Notes under the pieces: model-generated
The model's database searches: none
What the model was told of the DNA's origin: nothing
What the model saw: only the letters and a program-made list of their open reading frames with translations
Translations under genes and position numbers: made by a program
Part shown: piece by piece, positions 20,278 through 28,046 of the stretch
How positions within the stretch are numbered: position 1 is the first letter of the stretch
Layout: each line of letters starts with the position of its first letter
Origin: Prochlorococcus sp. AG-436-C14
Lineage (GTDB): Bacteria; Cyanobacteriota; Cyanobacteriia; PCC-6307; Cyanobiaceae
Length of the DNA: 64,000 bases
NCBI GenBank assembly: GCA_003209755.1
Contig: QCPD01000001.1
Span: 186,001-250,000, forward strand
Direction of reading: 5' to 3'

Positions 20278-21804
20278 ATGTCGAAATTGTTCAATCAACC
20301 AATCAAAAGTAAATCAATAATCAATAAAACAATTATCAAGAGCTCTTTTCTTGCTGGAGCATTTTTATTTTCAGGAATTTATCAGAGCGCACAGGCAAAT
20401 TCAAAATCAATTGTTGCTGTAGAGCCATTAGTTTGCGATGTCGTTTCAGCTATTGCACCACCCTCATCGCCCGTAACCTGCTTAATTGACAGAAAACAAG
20501 ATGTTCATGATGTCAAGATCACTCCAAGGCAGGCTCAAACACTAAAAAGTGCGAATCAAGTATTTACGCTTGGTTCAGAGATGACCCCTGCAATTAAAAA
20601 ATGGTTAGATAATCCCTTGACTGTTGTCGTTGGTGTAAGTGCAATAGAAATAGACGATCATCATGACGACCACGATGATCATTCAGCTGCTAAACATGAC
20701 GATCATGATGACCACGATGATCATTCAGCTGCTAAACATGACGATCATGATGACCACGATGATCATGGTGATAGCCATGGGGAAGGAGCTTTTGAATGGG
20801 CTGGTGTTTTTGATCTTTCAGCAGGAACATACAAATGGTCTTTTGCCAAAGTCGATGGAGACTATGCTGATCCTGCAATGAAAATGGTTATTCTCAATTC
20901 TGGTGATATTGAAGCATCAGAAGAGCTTGCTAAAGAATTATTAGGATCCAAGGATTCAGAAACCAAACGCAATAATGACAAACTTGTTGCGCAGGAAAAA
21001 GCATATTTTCTTTCATTCAATGAGAAGAAAGACATCACAACATTTACTGTAGAAATCAAAAAAGCTGGTAAATATGCATTCTTTACTGAGCATATGCCTT
21101 TTGAGTTTGAAGCCGACGAACATTTCTTTAAGGATGTTTCAGGCGACGATGTTGAACCTATAGCTCAAGTCCCAGATGAAGGCGATCATCATCATCACCA
21201 TGACCATGGTGAGCTAGATCCTCATATCTGGCATGACCCTCATAACATCATCAAGATGGGAAATGTCATTTCTAAAAATATCAATAAGAAAATTTCCTTC
21301 TTTGACAGAGAAACAAAAAAAGTTTTAAAAGAAAGAACTCAAGCCGTTAATTCTATTTTGGAAGATCTCGACTTATGGACTCAAAAACAAGTTGCTACAA
21401 TTCCTACTGATCGAAGGACAATCGTTTCTAAGCACAAAGCGATGGAATATTACGGAGATGCATTTGGCTTGAAGACTTTGAGTCTATTAGATTTCCTTGG
21501 TGATTCTTCCAGCCTTAGACCAGAGACTATTTCTACGGTAATAGCTGAGCTCAAAGAAGAAAACGTGAACGTCTTATTCGCTGAGCAAAAGCCTCCTTCC
21601 AAGCTATTAAAAAACTTGAGCAGACAAACTTCCACCCCTATCGCAAGAAATCAAATCTTTGTCGATAATCTAATGCTAGAAGGGAATACTGTTTCAGTAG
21701 CAGTACACAACACATGTACAATTGTTGATTCTCTTGGTGGAGAATGTGATGAAAAAGAGGGTGAGAAACTCGAGAATGAATGGAATTCCTTAACTAATCC
21801 TTAA
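20278..21804 (+). CDS. znuA: Zinc-binding protein ZnuA with an inserted extra domain
   Basis: Periplasmic zinc-binding component of ZnuABC, 508 residues against about 300 for a usual ZnuA. Signal peptide 1 to about 40. Core ligands and motifs: DVHDVKITPRQAQTLK (72-90), ELDPHIWHDPHN (312-323), KHKAMEYYGDAFGL and the late EQKPPSKLL and VDNLML. The added part, residues about 126-310, contains two His/Asp-rich loops (126-168, with DDHDDHSAAKH repeats; 303-310, DHHHHHDH) flanking an extra domain (about 171-285) that begins FEWAGVFDL and ends near YAFFTEHMPFEF. The same domain is in the COG0523 GTPase at 22188. A Zur box lies directly upstream; genes to 24631 follow as one operon. Confidence 0.93.
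   Translation: MSKLFNQPIKSKSIINKTIIKSSFLAGAFLFSGIYQSAQANSKSIVAVEPLVCDVVSAIAPPSSPVTCLIDRKQDVHDVKITPRQAQTLKSANQVFTLGSEMTPAIKKWLDNPLTVVVGVSAIEIDDHHDDHDDHSAAKHDDHDDHDDHSAAKHDDHDDHDDHGDSHGEGAFEWAGVFDLSAGTYKWSFAKVDGDYADPAMKMVILNSGDIEASEELAKELLGSKDSETKRNNDKLVAQEKAYFLSFNEKKDITTFTVEIKKAGKYAFFTEHMPFEFEADEHFFKDVSGDDVEPIAQVPDEGDHHHHHDHGELDPHIWHDPHNIIKMGNVISKNINKKISFFDRETKKVLKERTQAVNSILEDLDLWTQKQVATIPTDRRTIVSKHKAMEYYGDAFGLKTLSLLDFLGDSSSLRPETISTVIAELKEENVNVLFAEQKPPSKLLKNLSRQTSTPIARNQIFVDNLMLEGNTVSVAVHNTCTIVDSLGGECDEKEGEKLENEWNSLTNP
20659..20766 (+). repeat. 42-bp tandem repeat in znuA encoding His/Asp-rich units
   Basis: Copies start at 20659, 20701 and 20743. The first two match at 40 of 42 positions and the third keeps the first 24 bases exactly, then diverges. 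Each unit encodes DHDDHDDHSAAKHD-type residues, so changes in copy number would lengthen or shorten the metal-binding loop in frame. Confidence 0.85.
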
Positions 21805-21821
21805 TTTTTAAGGTTGAGAGA

Positions 21822-22178
21822 ATGTCTAGTTTTATTAAAGGTAGACATTCTTTCAACTCAATGTTTCAAACAAAAGGATATAAAGCTTACAAACAACATT
21901 GGGAAGACCAGGCAGGTTTCATGGATAAGCCACCATGGAATAAAGACAAGGTCTTAAAACTTACTATCTCAACTGATTTCGTAGAAAATCTAAAAGAACT
22001 TCAATTTTCAAATCATTCGCTAAGAAAAGAGAAGGGAAAACATACATTAAGAGTAAAGGTTCCATACAACTATAGTGATCTTGATGACTTTGAAATAAAA
22101 TCACTTGACTTATTGGGTATCAAAGAGAATTGGTTAACTGATATTTCTCTTGATAATTCTCATTGTTCACATTATTAA
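21822..22178 (+). CDS. Hypothetical protein in the zinc operon
   Basis: 118 residues, no family recognised and no signal peptide or membrane helix seen. It is basic and mixed alpha/beta in character: KGYKAYKQHWEDQAGFMDKPPWNKDKVLKLTIS at the front, a Lys-rich middle, then YNYSDLDDFEIKSLDLLGI, and a C-terminal HCSHY that could be a metal ligand. It lies 17 bp after znuA and 9 bp before the GTPase gene, so it should be co-transcribed and Zur-controlled. Function is unknown. Confidence 0.7.
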   Translation: MSSFIKGRHSFNSMFQTKGYKAYKQHWEDQAGFMDKPPWNKDKVLKLTISTDFVENLKELQFSNHSLRKEKGKHTLRVKVPYNYSDLDDFEIKSLDLLGIKENWLTDISLDNSHCSHY

Positions 22179-22187
22179 GTAAAAAAA

Positions 22188-23570
22188 ATGAGCAACAAGC
22201 AAAAAGTACCGGTTACAATACTGACTGGTTTTCTAGGATCTGGAAAAACAACTCTACTTAATCGAATCCTGAGTGAAGAGCATGGTAAAAAAATAGCTGT
22301 TATTGAAAATGAATATGGTGAAGTTGGCATTGATCAAGGATTAGTAATCAATGCTGACGAAGAGGTCTTCGAGATGTCGAATGGTTGCATCTGCTGCACC
22401 GTTCGGGGTGATCTTATTCGTGTACTTGGAAACCTCATGAAGAGGCGAGACAAATTTGACTATGTATTAGTTGAAACTACTGGCCTTGCTGATCCTGGTC
22501 CTGTTGCTCAGACTTTCTTTATGGACGATGAAATCCGTGAGGAGTTTGCACTTGATGGCATAGTCACACTTGTTGATGCAGCCCATATAGAGCAACAACT
22601 TGGTCGAAGTGATGAGAGTTCAGAGCAAGTTGCCTTTGCTGACGTCCTTATCCTAAATAAAACTGATCTAGTTTCAGATGAATCACTCGACAACTTAGAG
22701 TCACGGCTACGCGATATGAATCGCATGGCTCGTTTGATACGCAGTAAGCAAGCAGACGTCTCAATTGATACTGTGCTAAATCTAAGTGCTTTTGATCTAG
22801 ATCAAGTACTTCAGCGTCGTCCAACTTTTCTGGAACCAGAATATCCATTTGAGTGGACAGGTGTGTTTGCACTTGAAGAAGGTCGCTATGAACTTACTCT
22901 CGAAGAAGGGCCAGACCCTACTATGTCTCTTGTCCTGTTGTTAAACCAAGGCAAGGATGAGACATCACTCAACTCAGGGGCTGAATCATGCGTAAGACTA
23001 TATGCCGAACAAGAACAACCTTTGGAACCAGGCGACATAGTCCCCGTTGGGAAGCATGTGAGCCTTCAACTTCAATCCAAAGGGACTAAGTCTTTCTTCA
23101 TAGATGTTGATAAGGCAAAGGATATAGGTCTATTTACTCAACATACAGCCGAAGAATTTAATATGAAGTTAAAGAAAGTAAATACTCCTTCTAAGGACGA
23201 GATAAATAATGATCAGAGCATCTCTACAATTTCTCCAATAGCTGAACGAGTTTGGGTAGCAGAGCACGAACATGATGACGAAGTAGGTTCCATTGCTATC
23301 GAGCGAACAGGGGATGTAGATCCAGAGAAACTCAATAGGTGGTTAAGCCGGCTCCTATCAGAAAAAGGAGTGGATATATTTCGTACGAAGGGATTCATTA
23401 GTTACGCGGGCGAGTCTAAGAGAATAGTTTTTCAAGGAGTACATATGCTCTTCACCGCCCAACCTGATAAAGAGTGGGGCAATGAGCCTCGCCGTAACCA
23501 ACTAGTCTTTATCGGTAGAAATCTTGACGAAGCAGAAATGAGTAGAGAGTTTGACAAATGTCTGGTATAG
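22188..23570 (+). CDS. COG0523/CobW-family GTPase with an inserted extra domain
   Basis: Putative zinc metallochaperone GTPase, 460 residues. The G domain (1 to about 210) has Walker A GFLGSGKTT (14-22), ENEYGEVGID, the metal-binding CICC (67-70), ETTGLADP and NKTD. Residues about 221-330 are an extra domain beginning FEWTGVFALEEGRYEL and ending near GLFTQHTAEEF, which matches the insert in ZnuA. Residues about 350-455 are the CobW C-terminal domain (GVDIFRTKGFISYAG, FQGVHMLFTAQP, RRNQLVFIGRNLDE). Family members linked to Zur hand Zn to target enzymes; place in the znuA operon supports this. It overlaps the WD40 gene by 13 bp. Confidence 0.92.
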   Translation: MSNKQKVPVTILTGFLGSGKTTLLNRILSEEHGKKIAVIENEYGEVGIDQGLVINADEEVFEMSNGCICCTVRGDLIRVLGNLMKRRDKFDYVLVETTGLADPGPVAQTFFMDDEIREEFALDGIVTLVDAAHIEQQLGRSDESSEQVAFADVLILNKTDLVSDESLDNLESRLRDMNRMARLIRSKQADVSIDTVLNLSAFDLDQVLQRRPTFLEPEYPFEWTGVFALEEGRYELTLEEGPDPTMSLVLLLNQGKDETSLNSGAESCVRLYAEQEQPLEPGDIVPVGKHVSLQLQSKGTKSFFIDVDKAKDIGLFTQHTAEEFNMKLKKVNTPSKDEINNDQSISTISPIAERVWVAEHEHDDEVGSIAIERTGDVDPEKLNRWLSRLLSEKGVDIFRTKGFISYAGESKRIVFQGVHMLFTAQPDKEWGNEPRRNQLVFIGRNLDEAEMSREFDKCLV

Positions 23571-24631
23571 AAGCATTTAGTCCAAAAGGAATGCTTCATG
23601 AAGGTTGGTCTGCTCAAGTTGACGACTATGCGATTGTCTGCGGCTGGGCATTACAAGGTAAAACTTTTTTAGTAGGTGATGTTGCTGGAGGTCTTTACGC
23701 GTTTGAGGGGAAATCTGGAAAGCTTATTTGGCAATCAAAAGACATACATAAAGGTGGCTTACTAGCAATGTCTATTCATCCAGATGGAAATACTTTTGCA
23801 ACTGCTGGCCAGGATGGACATGTTTGTATATGGGAAAGCAAAGAGGGTAAGTCAACTAAAAATTTGGAACTAGGGAAAGGATGGGTTGAACACATCAAGT
23901 GGTCCCCAGACGGAAAATTTTTAGCAGTAGTTTTTACTAAATACGTCTATGTTTTTGATGAAAATGGTCAAGAACATTGGCGATCAGAGGAGCATCCCAG
24001 CACTGTCAGCGCGATTTCCTGGTCTAATTCCAATGAACTAGCCACAGCATGCTATGGCCAAGTAACTTTTTTTGATGTAGTAAGCGACAAGATCAATCAA
24101 AAGTTGGAGTGGCGAGGCTCACTGGTATCTATGGTGCTTAGTCCAGATGGAGACATCGTGGCATGCGGCAGTCAGGATAATTCTGTTCATTTCTGGCGTC
24201 GTTCCACTGATCAAGATTCAGAGATGACAGGCTACCCAGGCAAACCAAGCCATCTAGCTTTTGATCAAACCGGCACAGTCCTTGCTACCGGGGGTAGTGA
24301 TCGAGTGACGGTTTGGAGTTTTCAAGGCGATGGCCCTGAGGGCACTGTGCCAGGAGAGTTAATGCTTCATACGGAACCCATTTCATGCCTTGCTTTCTCA
24401 CATAGCGGGATGCTTTTAGCTTCTGGCGCGCGCGATGGTTCAGTTTTTTCTTGGTTTCTCCAAAAAGATGGTCAGGGTGATCCAGTTGGTGGTGCATTTG
24501 CAGGTGACCTTGTCAGCCAAATCGCTTGGCATCCTGATGACACTGCCTTGGCTGCAATAAATGCAAATGGCGGAATTACGGTTTGGGAGTTTAAGGCTCG
24601 GACAAAAACAACACCTCAAGGAGTCAGATAA
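23558..24631 (+). CDS. WD40 repeat protein in the zinc operon
   Basis: 357 residues made of about seven beta-propeller blades. Blade ends can be read as GQDGHVCIWES, SQDNSVHFWRR, GSDRVTVWSF, ARDGSVFSWFL and ANGGITVWEF. No signal peptide, so cytoplasmic. The ATG lies inside the GTPase gene's last 13 bp, which strongly implies coupled translation. It is likely a scaffold or partner of the GTPase, perhaps holding its zinc-requiring client; this is inference from adjacency. It ends the znuA operon. Confidence 0.88.
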   Translation: MSGIEAFSPKGMLHEGWSAQVDDYAIVCGWALQGKTFLVGDVAGGLYAFEGKSGKLIWQSKDIHKGGLLAMSIHPDGNTFATAGQDGHVCIWESKEGKSTKNLELGKGWVEHIKWSPDGKFLAVVFTKYVYVFDENGQEHWRSEEHPSTVSAISWSNSNELATACYGQVTFFDVVSDKINQKLEWRGSLVSMVLSPDGDIVACGSQDNSVHFWRRSTDQDSEMTGYPGKPSHLAFDQTGTVLATGGSDRVTVWSFQGDGPEGTVPGELMLHTEPISCLAFSHSGMLLASGARDGSVFSWFLQKDGQGDPVGGAFAGDLVSQIAWHPDDTALAAINANGGITVWEFKARTKTTPQGVR

Positions 24632-24776
24632 GGTCAAAATTTCTTATTCCAATAGAGACTCGAGAGCTGCTCGATTGCTATTGCTTAGAAAATTAAAAAT
24701 TCAACAAGAGGAGTTTTTACTGATGTATAAATATTCCACATAACTTATATATGGTTATAGCCCACCAGAGGACTAA

Positions 24777-24920
24777 ATGAAAAAAACAATTCTTTGGCTT
24801 CAAGAATTACTCATTTCAATGGGGAATGCTCTATTTCATCCTTATAAAGATAACTCACCTCCAAGTTTTGAGGCACAGCCTTTCAGAGATGACCCGTATA
24901 AGAACCGAGGAATTGCATAG
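24777..24920 (+). CDS. Small hypothetical protein (47 aa)
   Basis: ATG frame of 47 codons with a good Shine-Dalgarno (GAGG, 24767-24771 region) and a terminator-like hairpin 32 bp after its stop. The sequence is MKKTILWLQELLISMGNALF then HPYKDNSPPSFEAQPFRDDPYKNRGIA: an amphipathic/hydrophobic N-terminal helix followed by a polar Pro/Asp/Tyr tail. Such tails occur in small picocyanobacterial proteins, but no function is known to me. Confidence 0.65.
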   Translation: MKKTILWLQELLISMGNALFHPYKDNSPPSFEAQPFRDDPYKNRGIA

Positions 24921-24952
24921 GTTAAGGTCAAAATTGTTTTAAATTTCAAAGA

Positions 24953-24976
24953 GGGGGTCAGCTGGGCCTCCTTTTT
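24953..24976 (+). terminator. Rho-independent terminator after the 47-aa gene
   Basis: Arms 24953-24959 and 24965-24971 form a 7-bp stem (with two G-T pairs) around a 5-base loop, followed by TTTTT at 24972-24976. It lies 32 bp downstream of the 24777-24920 stop. Confidence 0.6.
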
Positions 24977-25047
24977 ATTATCTATTTACGAGAAGAAAAA
25001 GTAATGACCGAACAATGAGGAATTAGAGAATATGCTTTAATAGTCCC

Positions 25048-25203
25048 ATGAATACACCGATTAAGAAGAAGTTAAGCACTGGCAATTCTAGCGTTAACTT
25101 AAAAAAAACTGACAACAAACAACCTACTTGGCATTTTGAAGTAGAAGGTAGCGGTCAAAGGAAGAGATATTTAAGATCTCTTAAAGACAAGGCTATAGCT
25201 TAA
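25048..25203 (+). CDS. Small basic hypothetical protein (51 aa)
   Basis: ATG frame of 51 codons: MNTPIKKKLSTGNSSVNLKK, then TDNKQPTWHFEVEGSGQRKR and YLRSLKDKAIA. Highly basic with no hydrophobic segment, which fits a nucleic-acid-binding or ribosome-associated microprotein, but no family is recognised. It lies between the 47-aa gene and the oxygenase, with 152 bp of featureless sequence after it. Confidence 0.55.
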   Translation: MNTPIKKKLSTGNSSVNLKKTDNKQPTWHFEVEGSGQRKRYLRSLKDKAIA

Positions 25204-25355
25204 TTTATAGACTTTTAATTAAAAAAACTTCATCGAAATTAAACATAAGCGCCAGCTAATCACGAGAGAGCAAAAGTCCATTTCAGATTTTGATTGAAAT
25301 GGTACTTTCAAACGATTTAAAGTATCCAGAGATCAAAAAAACTTAAAAAAATTCT

Positions 25356-25985
25356 ATGAATTTAATAGCTAGTTATAGAAATAAAGGTTTCGAATCTGTT
25401 GCTGATGGTGTGATGTCGTTTTTCGATCGTCGCACGGACTTGCATCGCAATGGAATCGCCTTCAGTAATGGGGCAAATAACGATTCAGACCCTGCAAAAA
25501 TTTCTACTGATATCAGCCTTGTAGCAATAGATCGAACTGATCCAGAATCATTTGCTTTGTCTGCAGTAATAATAAGAGGAGTTAATGCTGGTCTTCAAAA
25601 ATACCTTGCAGAACGCCCACTTTTTAGCGAATGCGCTCCTGAACAATCTCTCTTTGTTAATCCCATTTTCAATCTACAACGTTATGCACCTGGTGAGGGA
25701 TTTAAGAAATGGCACTGTGATTGGACTATTAACCAAGAAGCGACCGAACCAGTTCACAGAGTCTTAGCTTGGATTCTGTATTGCAATGATGTCGATTCAG
25801 GAGGAACAGAATTTCACTGGCAGGAATATCATGAGACAGCGGAACGAGGAAAACTAATTATTTTTCCCGCTGGTCTTACACATATTCATAGAGGTCGAGT
25901 TAATAAGACTCATCCAAAAACGATCGCGACCGGATGGATCAATGCCGGTTCAATAGATTCATATATTTCTAGACTCGCAAGATAG
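25356..25985 (+). CDS. 2-oxoglutarate/Fe(II)-dependent dioxygenase (prolyl 4-hydroxylase-like)
   Basis: 209 residues. The C-terminal half has the double-stranded beta-helix signature: the H-x-D pair in KKWHCDWTI (about residue 123-125), LAWILYCNDVDSGGTEFHWQE, and the second His plus 2OG-binding region PAGLTHIHRGRV with a following basic residue. It therefore probably hydroxylates a protein, peptide or small-molecule substrate using 2-oxoglutarate, O2 and Fe(II). The layout resembles the 2OG-FeII oxygenases common in marine cyanobacteria and cyanophages. Substrate unknown. It is an isolated gene within a region of small ORFs. Confidence 0.85.
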   Translation: MNLIASYRNKGFESVADGVMSFFDRRTDLHRNGIAFSNGANNDSDPAKISTDISLVAIDRTDPESFALSAVIIRGVNAGLQKYLAERPLFSECAPEQSLFVNPIFNLQRYAPGEGFKKWHCDWTINQEATEPVHRVLAWILYCNDVDSGGTEFHWQEYHETAERGKLIIFPAGLTHIHRGRVNKTHPKTIATGWINAGSIDSYISRLAR

Positions 25986-26058
25986 TTAATTACTAATTTC
26001 ATTCATTTAATAAGACCTCTACTTAGGAATATTCAATCTGATTGCCACTAATTCTTTA

Positions 26059-26160
26059 ATGAATCACGAGTTCAGATCTAGATTGATAATAATTTTTGAA
26101 GAAACTTCAACAGATTGGGAATGTATTGTGTATCATCAAACGACGTTCAGCTCAATTTGA
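26059..26160 (+). CDS. Possible microprotein (33 aa)
   Basis: ATG frame MNHEFRSRLIIIFEETSTDW then ECIVYHQTTFSSI, 33 residues. The composition (charged start, hydrophobic strand, acidic EETSTDWE) looks protein-like, but length and lack of a clear ribosome binding site leave it uncertain. It lies 56 bp upstream of the DUF4278 gene. Confidence 0.35.
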   Translation: MNHEFRSRLIIIFEETSTDWECIVYHQTTFSSI

Positions 26161-26215
26161 GTCGCAGTTAGATTCAAGCCATGGAACGGGGACTTGAACA
26201 TTGAAAATCATTCCA

Positions 26216-26356
26216 ATGGCTGAGCTAACTTACAGAGGACTTAAGTACACTCAAAACAAATCCGCTAAAGGGTCACAAGAAGTGCACTTGCAATATTGTG
26301 GTCATGAAATCATGAGTAAAAGAATCCATGAAGCAATGAAAGCAGAGATGGGTTAA
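26216..26356 (+). CDS. DUF4278-type small protein
   Basis: 46 residues: MAELTYRGLKYTQNKSAKGS then QEVHLQYCGHEIMSKRIHEA and MKAEMG. The opening L-T-Y-R-G-x-x-Y is the hallmark of the DUF4278 family of small cyanobacterial proteins. Function is unknown in the family. A 6-bp inverted repeat (26173-26178 with 26193-26198) lies just before it and may be a leader hairpin. No neighbour suggests a pathway. Confidence 0.65.
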   Translation: MAELTYRGLKYTQNKSAKGSQEVHLQYCGHEIMSKRIHEAMKAEMG

Positions 26357-26525
26357 TAAATAAAGTCCAAAAAACTTAATTTCTAATCGTATTAGAATTT
26401 TTAATTATATATTATTAATTTATAATTTTTTAAAAATTAATAACCAAATAGATTTAATTATTTGAATCAACATATACAGATTTAATTATTTGATTCCTTT
26501 ATTTATATACTCTTTACTTTCCAAC

Positions 26526-26726
26526 ATGCAATACGAGCCAGGAACAATTGATTGTCATATTTTCTTAGAATGCAAAGAGCAAATAGAGAAAATGCTACTC
26601 AGATTAAACAAAGTAGAAAATACTGAACATATTTGTGATCAACTACAGTCTATTTACAAACAAATAGAAGGTATGCACGAGTTGAAAAAAGTCAAACGAA
26701 AAAAATACTATCTAATAAAGAATTGA
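26526..26726 (+). CDS. Small helical hypothetical protein (66 aa)
   Basis: I start at the ATG 26526 (MQYEPGTIDCHIFLECKEQI); a TTG 36 bp upstream is also in frame. The protein is predicted mostly helical, with EQIEKMLLRLNKVENTEHICDQLQSIYKQIEGM as a heptad-like stretch and a strongly basic tail (KKVKRKKYYLIKN). No family recognised; possibly a small coiled-coil protein. It is flanked by very AT-rich DNA. Confidence 0.5.
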   Translation: MQYEPGTIDCHIFLECKEQIEKMLLRLNKVENTEHICDQLQSIYKQIEGMHELKKVKRKKYYLIKN

Positions 26727-26824
26727 TTAAATAAATTCATAAGATATACAAATTGTTCATAGATTTTTGATTTTGTATCAATTAAGTCTTAACTTATTGA
26801 ACTAAATTCCTATAACTATTTTAT

Positions 26825-26890
26825 CAGAAAACCCGTTCCAAAGTTTTCTGTAGGGAGGTCACCACTACTGGGAAGGGTTTTGACCTCCCT
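26825..26890 (+). ncRNA. Candidate small RNA: two adjacent perfect hairpins
   Basis: Stem 1 is CAGAAAAC (26825-26832) with GTTTTCTG (26843-26850), 8 bp, 10-nt loop. Stem 2 is AGGGAGGTCA (26852-26861) with TGACCTCCCT (26881-26890), 10 bp, 19-nt loop. One base separates them. A -10-like TATAAC (26811-26816) is positioned so that transcription would begin almost exactly at stem 1. No reading frame crosses the region. There is no T tract after stem 2, so it could alternatively be a terminator or leader for the minus-strand gene at 26932. Confidence 0.45.
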
Positions 26891-26931
26891 CCCCAATCTT
26901 AAGAAAAAAACAAGCTTATCTAATGAATGTA

Positions 26932-27138
26932 CTAATTAAATCCTAGGTTCAAAGTTCCCCAAAGATCAAATGCGCCAAATAAAAAAGCTATAAAAACCAA
27001 GTCCCATGCTTTCTGCTTAATAGCCCATGGGGCAAAAAAGACCTCACCAATCCCATGAAGAGCTGCTCCTACTCCTAGATGATCTAAAACCAAAAGGCCA
27101 TGTGATAATAAAAATAATCCGCTAGCGAAGTATCTCAA
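26932..27138 (-). CDS. Small membrane protein (68 aa), hypothetical
   Basis: 68 residues beginning MRYFASGLFLLSHGLLVLDHLGVGAALHGIGEV. Two or three hydrophobic stretches (about 5-20, 22-36 and 46-62) predict a small integral membrane protein with a His in each of the first two. The ATG start is clear. No family recognised. The tandem hairpin element lies 42 bp beyond its stop. Confidence 0.6.
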   Translation of the reverse strand: MRYFASGLFLLSHGLLVLDHLGVGAALHGIGEVFFAPWAIKQKAWDLVFIAFLFGAFDLWGTLNLGFN

Positions 27139-27160
27139 AAATATATCGTAAGTTATGAGT

Positions 27161-27271
27161 TTAATTTTTTTTTATGTTCGAAAAAGTTATCGCTGTTGCG
27201 GGGATAGATTTAAAGGTTTTAATCATTTCATCAACGAAAAGTTTTTTATTTTTAATAATTGATTTAGCCAT
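27161..27271 (-). CDS. Possible microprotein (36 aa) in the 27139-27465 gap
   Basis: ATG frame MAKSIIKNKKLFVDEMIKTF then KSIPATAITFSNIKKN. Basic and possibly helical; no family recognised and no clear ribosome binding site, so it may be a chance frame or a gene remnant. The rest of the 327-bp gap between the membrane protein and the cupin-like gene is AT-rich and holds nothing else I can support apart from presumed promoters. Confidence 0.25.
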   Translation of the reverse strand: MAKSIIKNKKLFVDEMIKTFKSIPATAITFSNIKKN

Positions 27272-27465
27272 GACTTAATAATATTTACTTGATTCAACTT
27301 ATTAATATTTGCCATAATCTTGTGTATCATTAATTGCATTGTGAGCTAACTAGAACAAATCATATTTGATGCCTTTTAGTAAAATCAAATACTCTTATTG
27401 CCCAAAAGATAATTAATTCTCTAAAAGTGAATTAATTAATACATTTAGATATATTTATTCCAGTA

Positions 27466-27999
27466 ATGTTTGAACAAATAAATTTTTTAATGAAACTCAA
27501 TTTTGTACCGGTTAATATTTTTCGAGAGACTCCTGAAGTAACTTTTTTAGATGCAAGTGTTGAAGGTTCAAATGGTAGTGATGTTGTTATTCATAGAGGA
27601 GGAGCAACTTCACCTCCTGATTTAAATGGCTTTGAGCAATATTATGTACACCATCATCAAACAGATAATAATCTTGTACTTGAGGGAGATAGAACCTTCA
27701 CACTATTAAATCCTCTTTGGGATGAACCCCATCACATAATTTATCTCCATAGATTCATGGGTGCACTTCAAATACCTATCGGCACATTTCATAGATCAAT
27801 ATCTGGAAAAGATGGAAGTATTGTTATCAATCAGGCAATTAGAGATAAACAATTTGAATCAAATACAGAATTTAATCCTATAAGTATTGAAAACAGAATT
27901 GATCTACAACAAGCAAAATCTAAAGAGCCTATTATCTGGTTATGGAAAGATGGAGAAATCAAAAGAATAAAAGATTCTCTATTTTTAAAAGTAGCTTAA
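27466..27999 (+). CDS. Cupin-like hypothetical protein
   Basis: 177 residues. The central region DLNGFEQYYVHHHQTDNNLVLEGDRTFTLLNP, then DEPHHIIYLHRFMGALQIPIGTFHRSISG, has the look of a single cupin beta-barrel: a HHHQ metal-ligand cluster and a later G-T-F-H-R. This would bind a metal and perhaps a sugar or small acid; no substrate can be given. The start is the ATG at 27466 (MFEQINFLMKLNF). It stands alone, with an HLIP-like gene on the opposite strand 47 bp downstream. Confidence 0.6.
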   Translation: MFEQINFLMKLNFVPVNIFRETPEVTFLDASVEGSNGSDVVIHRGGATSPPDLNGFEQYYVHHHQTDNNLVLEGDRTFTLLNPLWDEPHHIIYLHRFMGALQIPIGTFHRSISGKDGSIVINQAIRDKQFESNTEFNPISIENRIDLQQAKSKEPIIWLWKDGEIKRIKDSLFLKVA

Positions 28000-28046
28000 T
28001 TTAAGTAGGTTTTATTAAAACCAAATTAATTTCATATATATAGTAT

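Noticed and set aside
24636-24743. Possible small protein after the WD40 gene (KISYSNRDSRAARLLLLRKL and onwards)
   Set aside because: The frame is protein-like and an AAGGAG sequence precedes it, but no ATG, GTG or TTG start is present between the WD40 stop and the segment; the only upstream ATG lies inside the WD40 gene in another frame.
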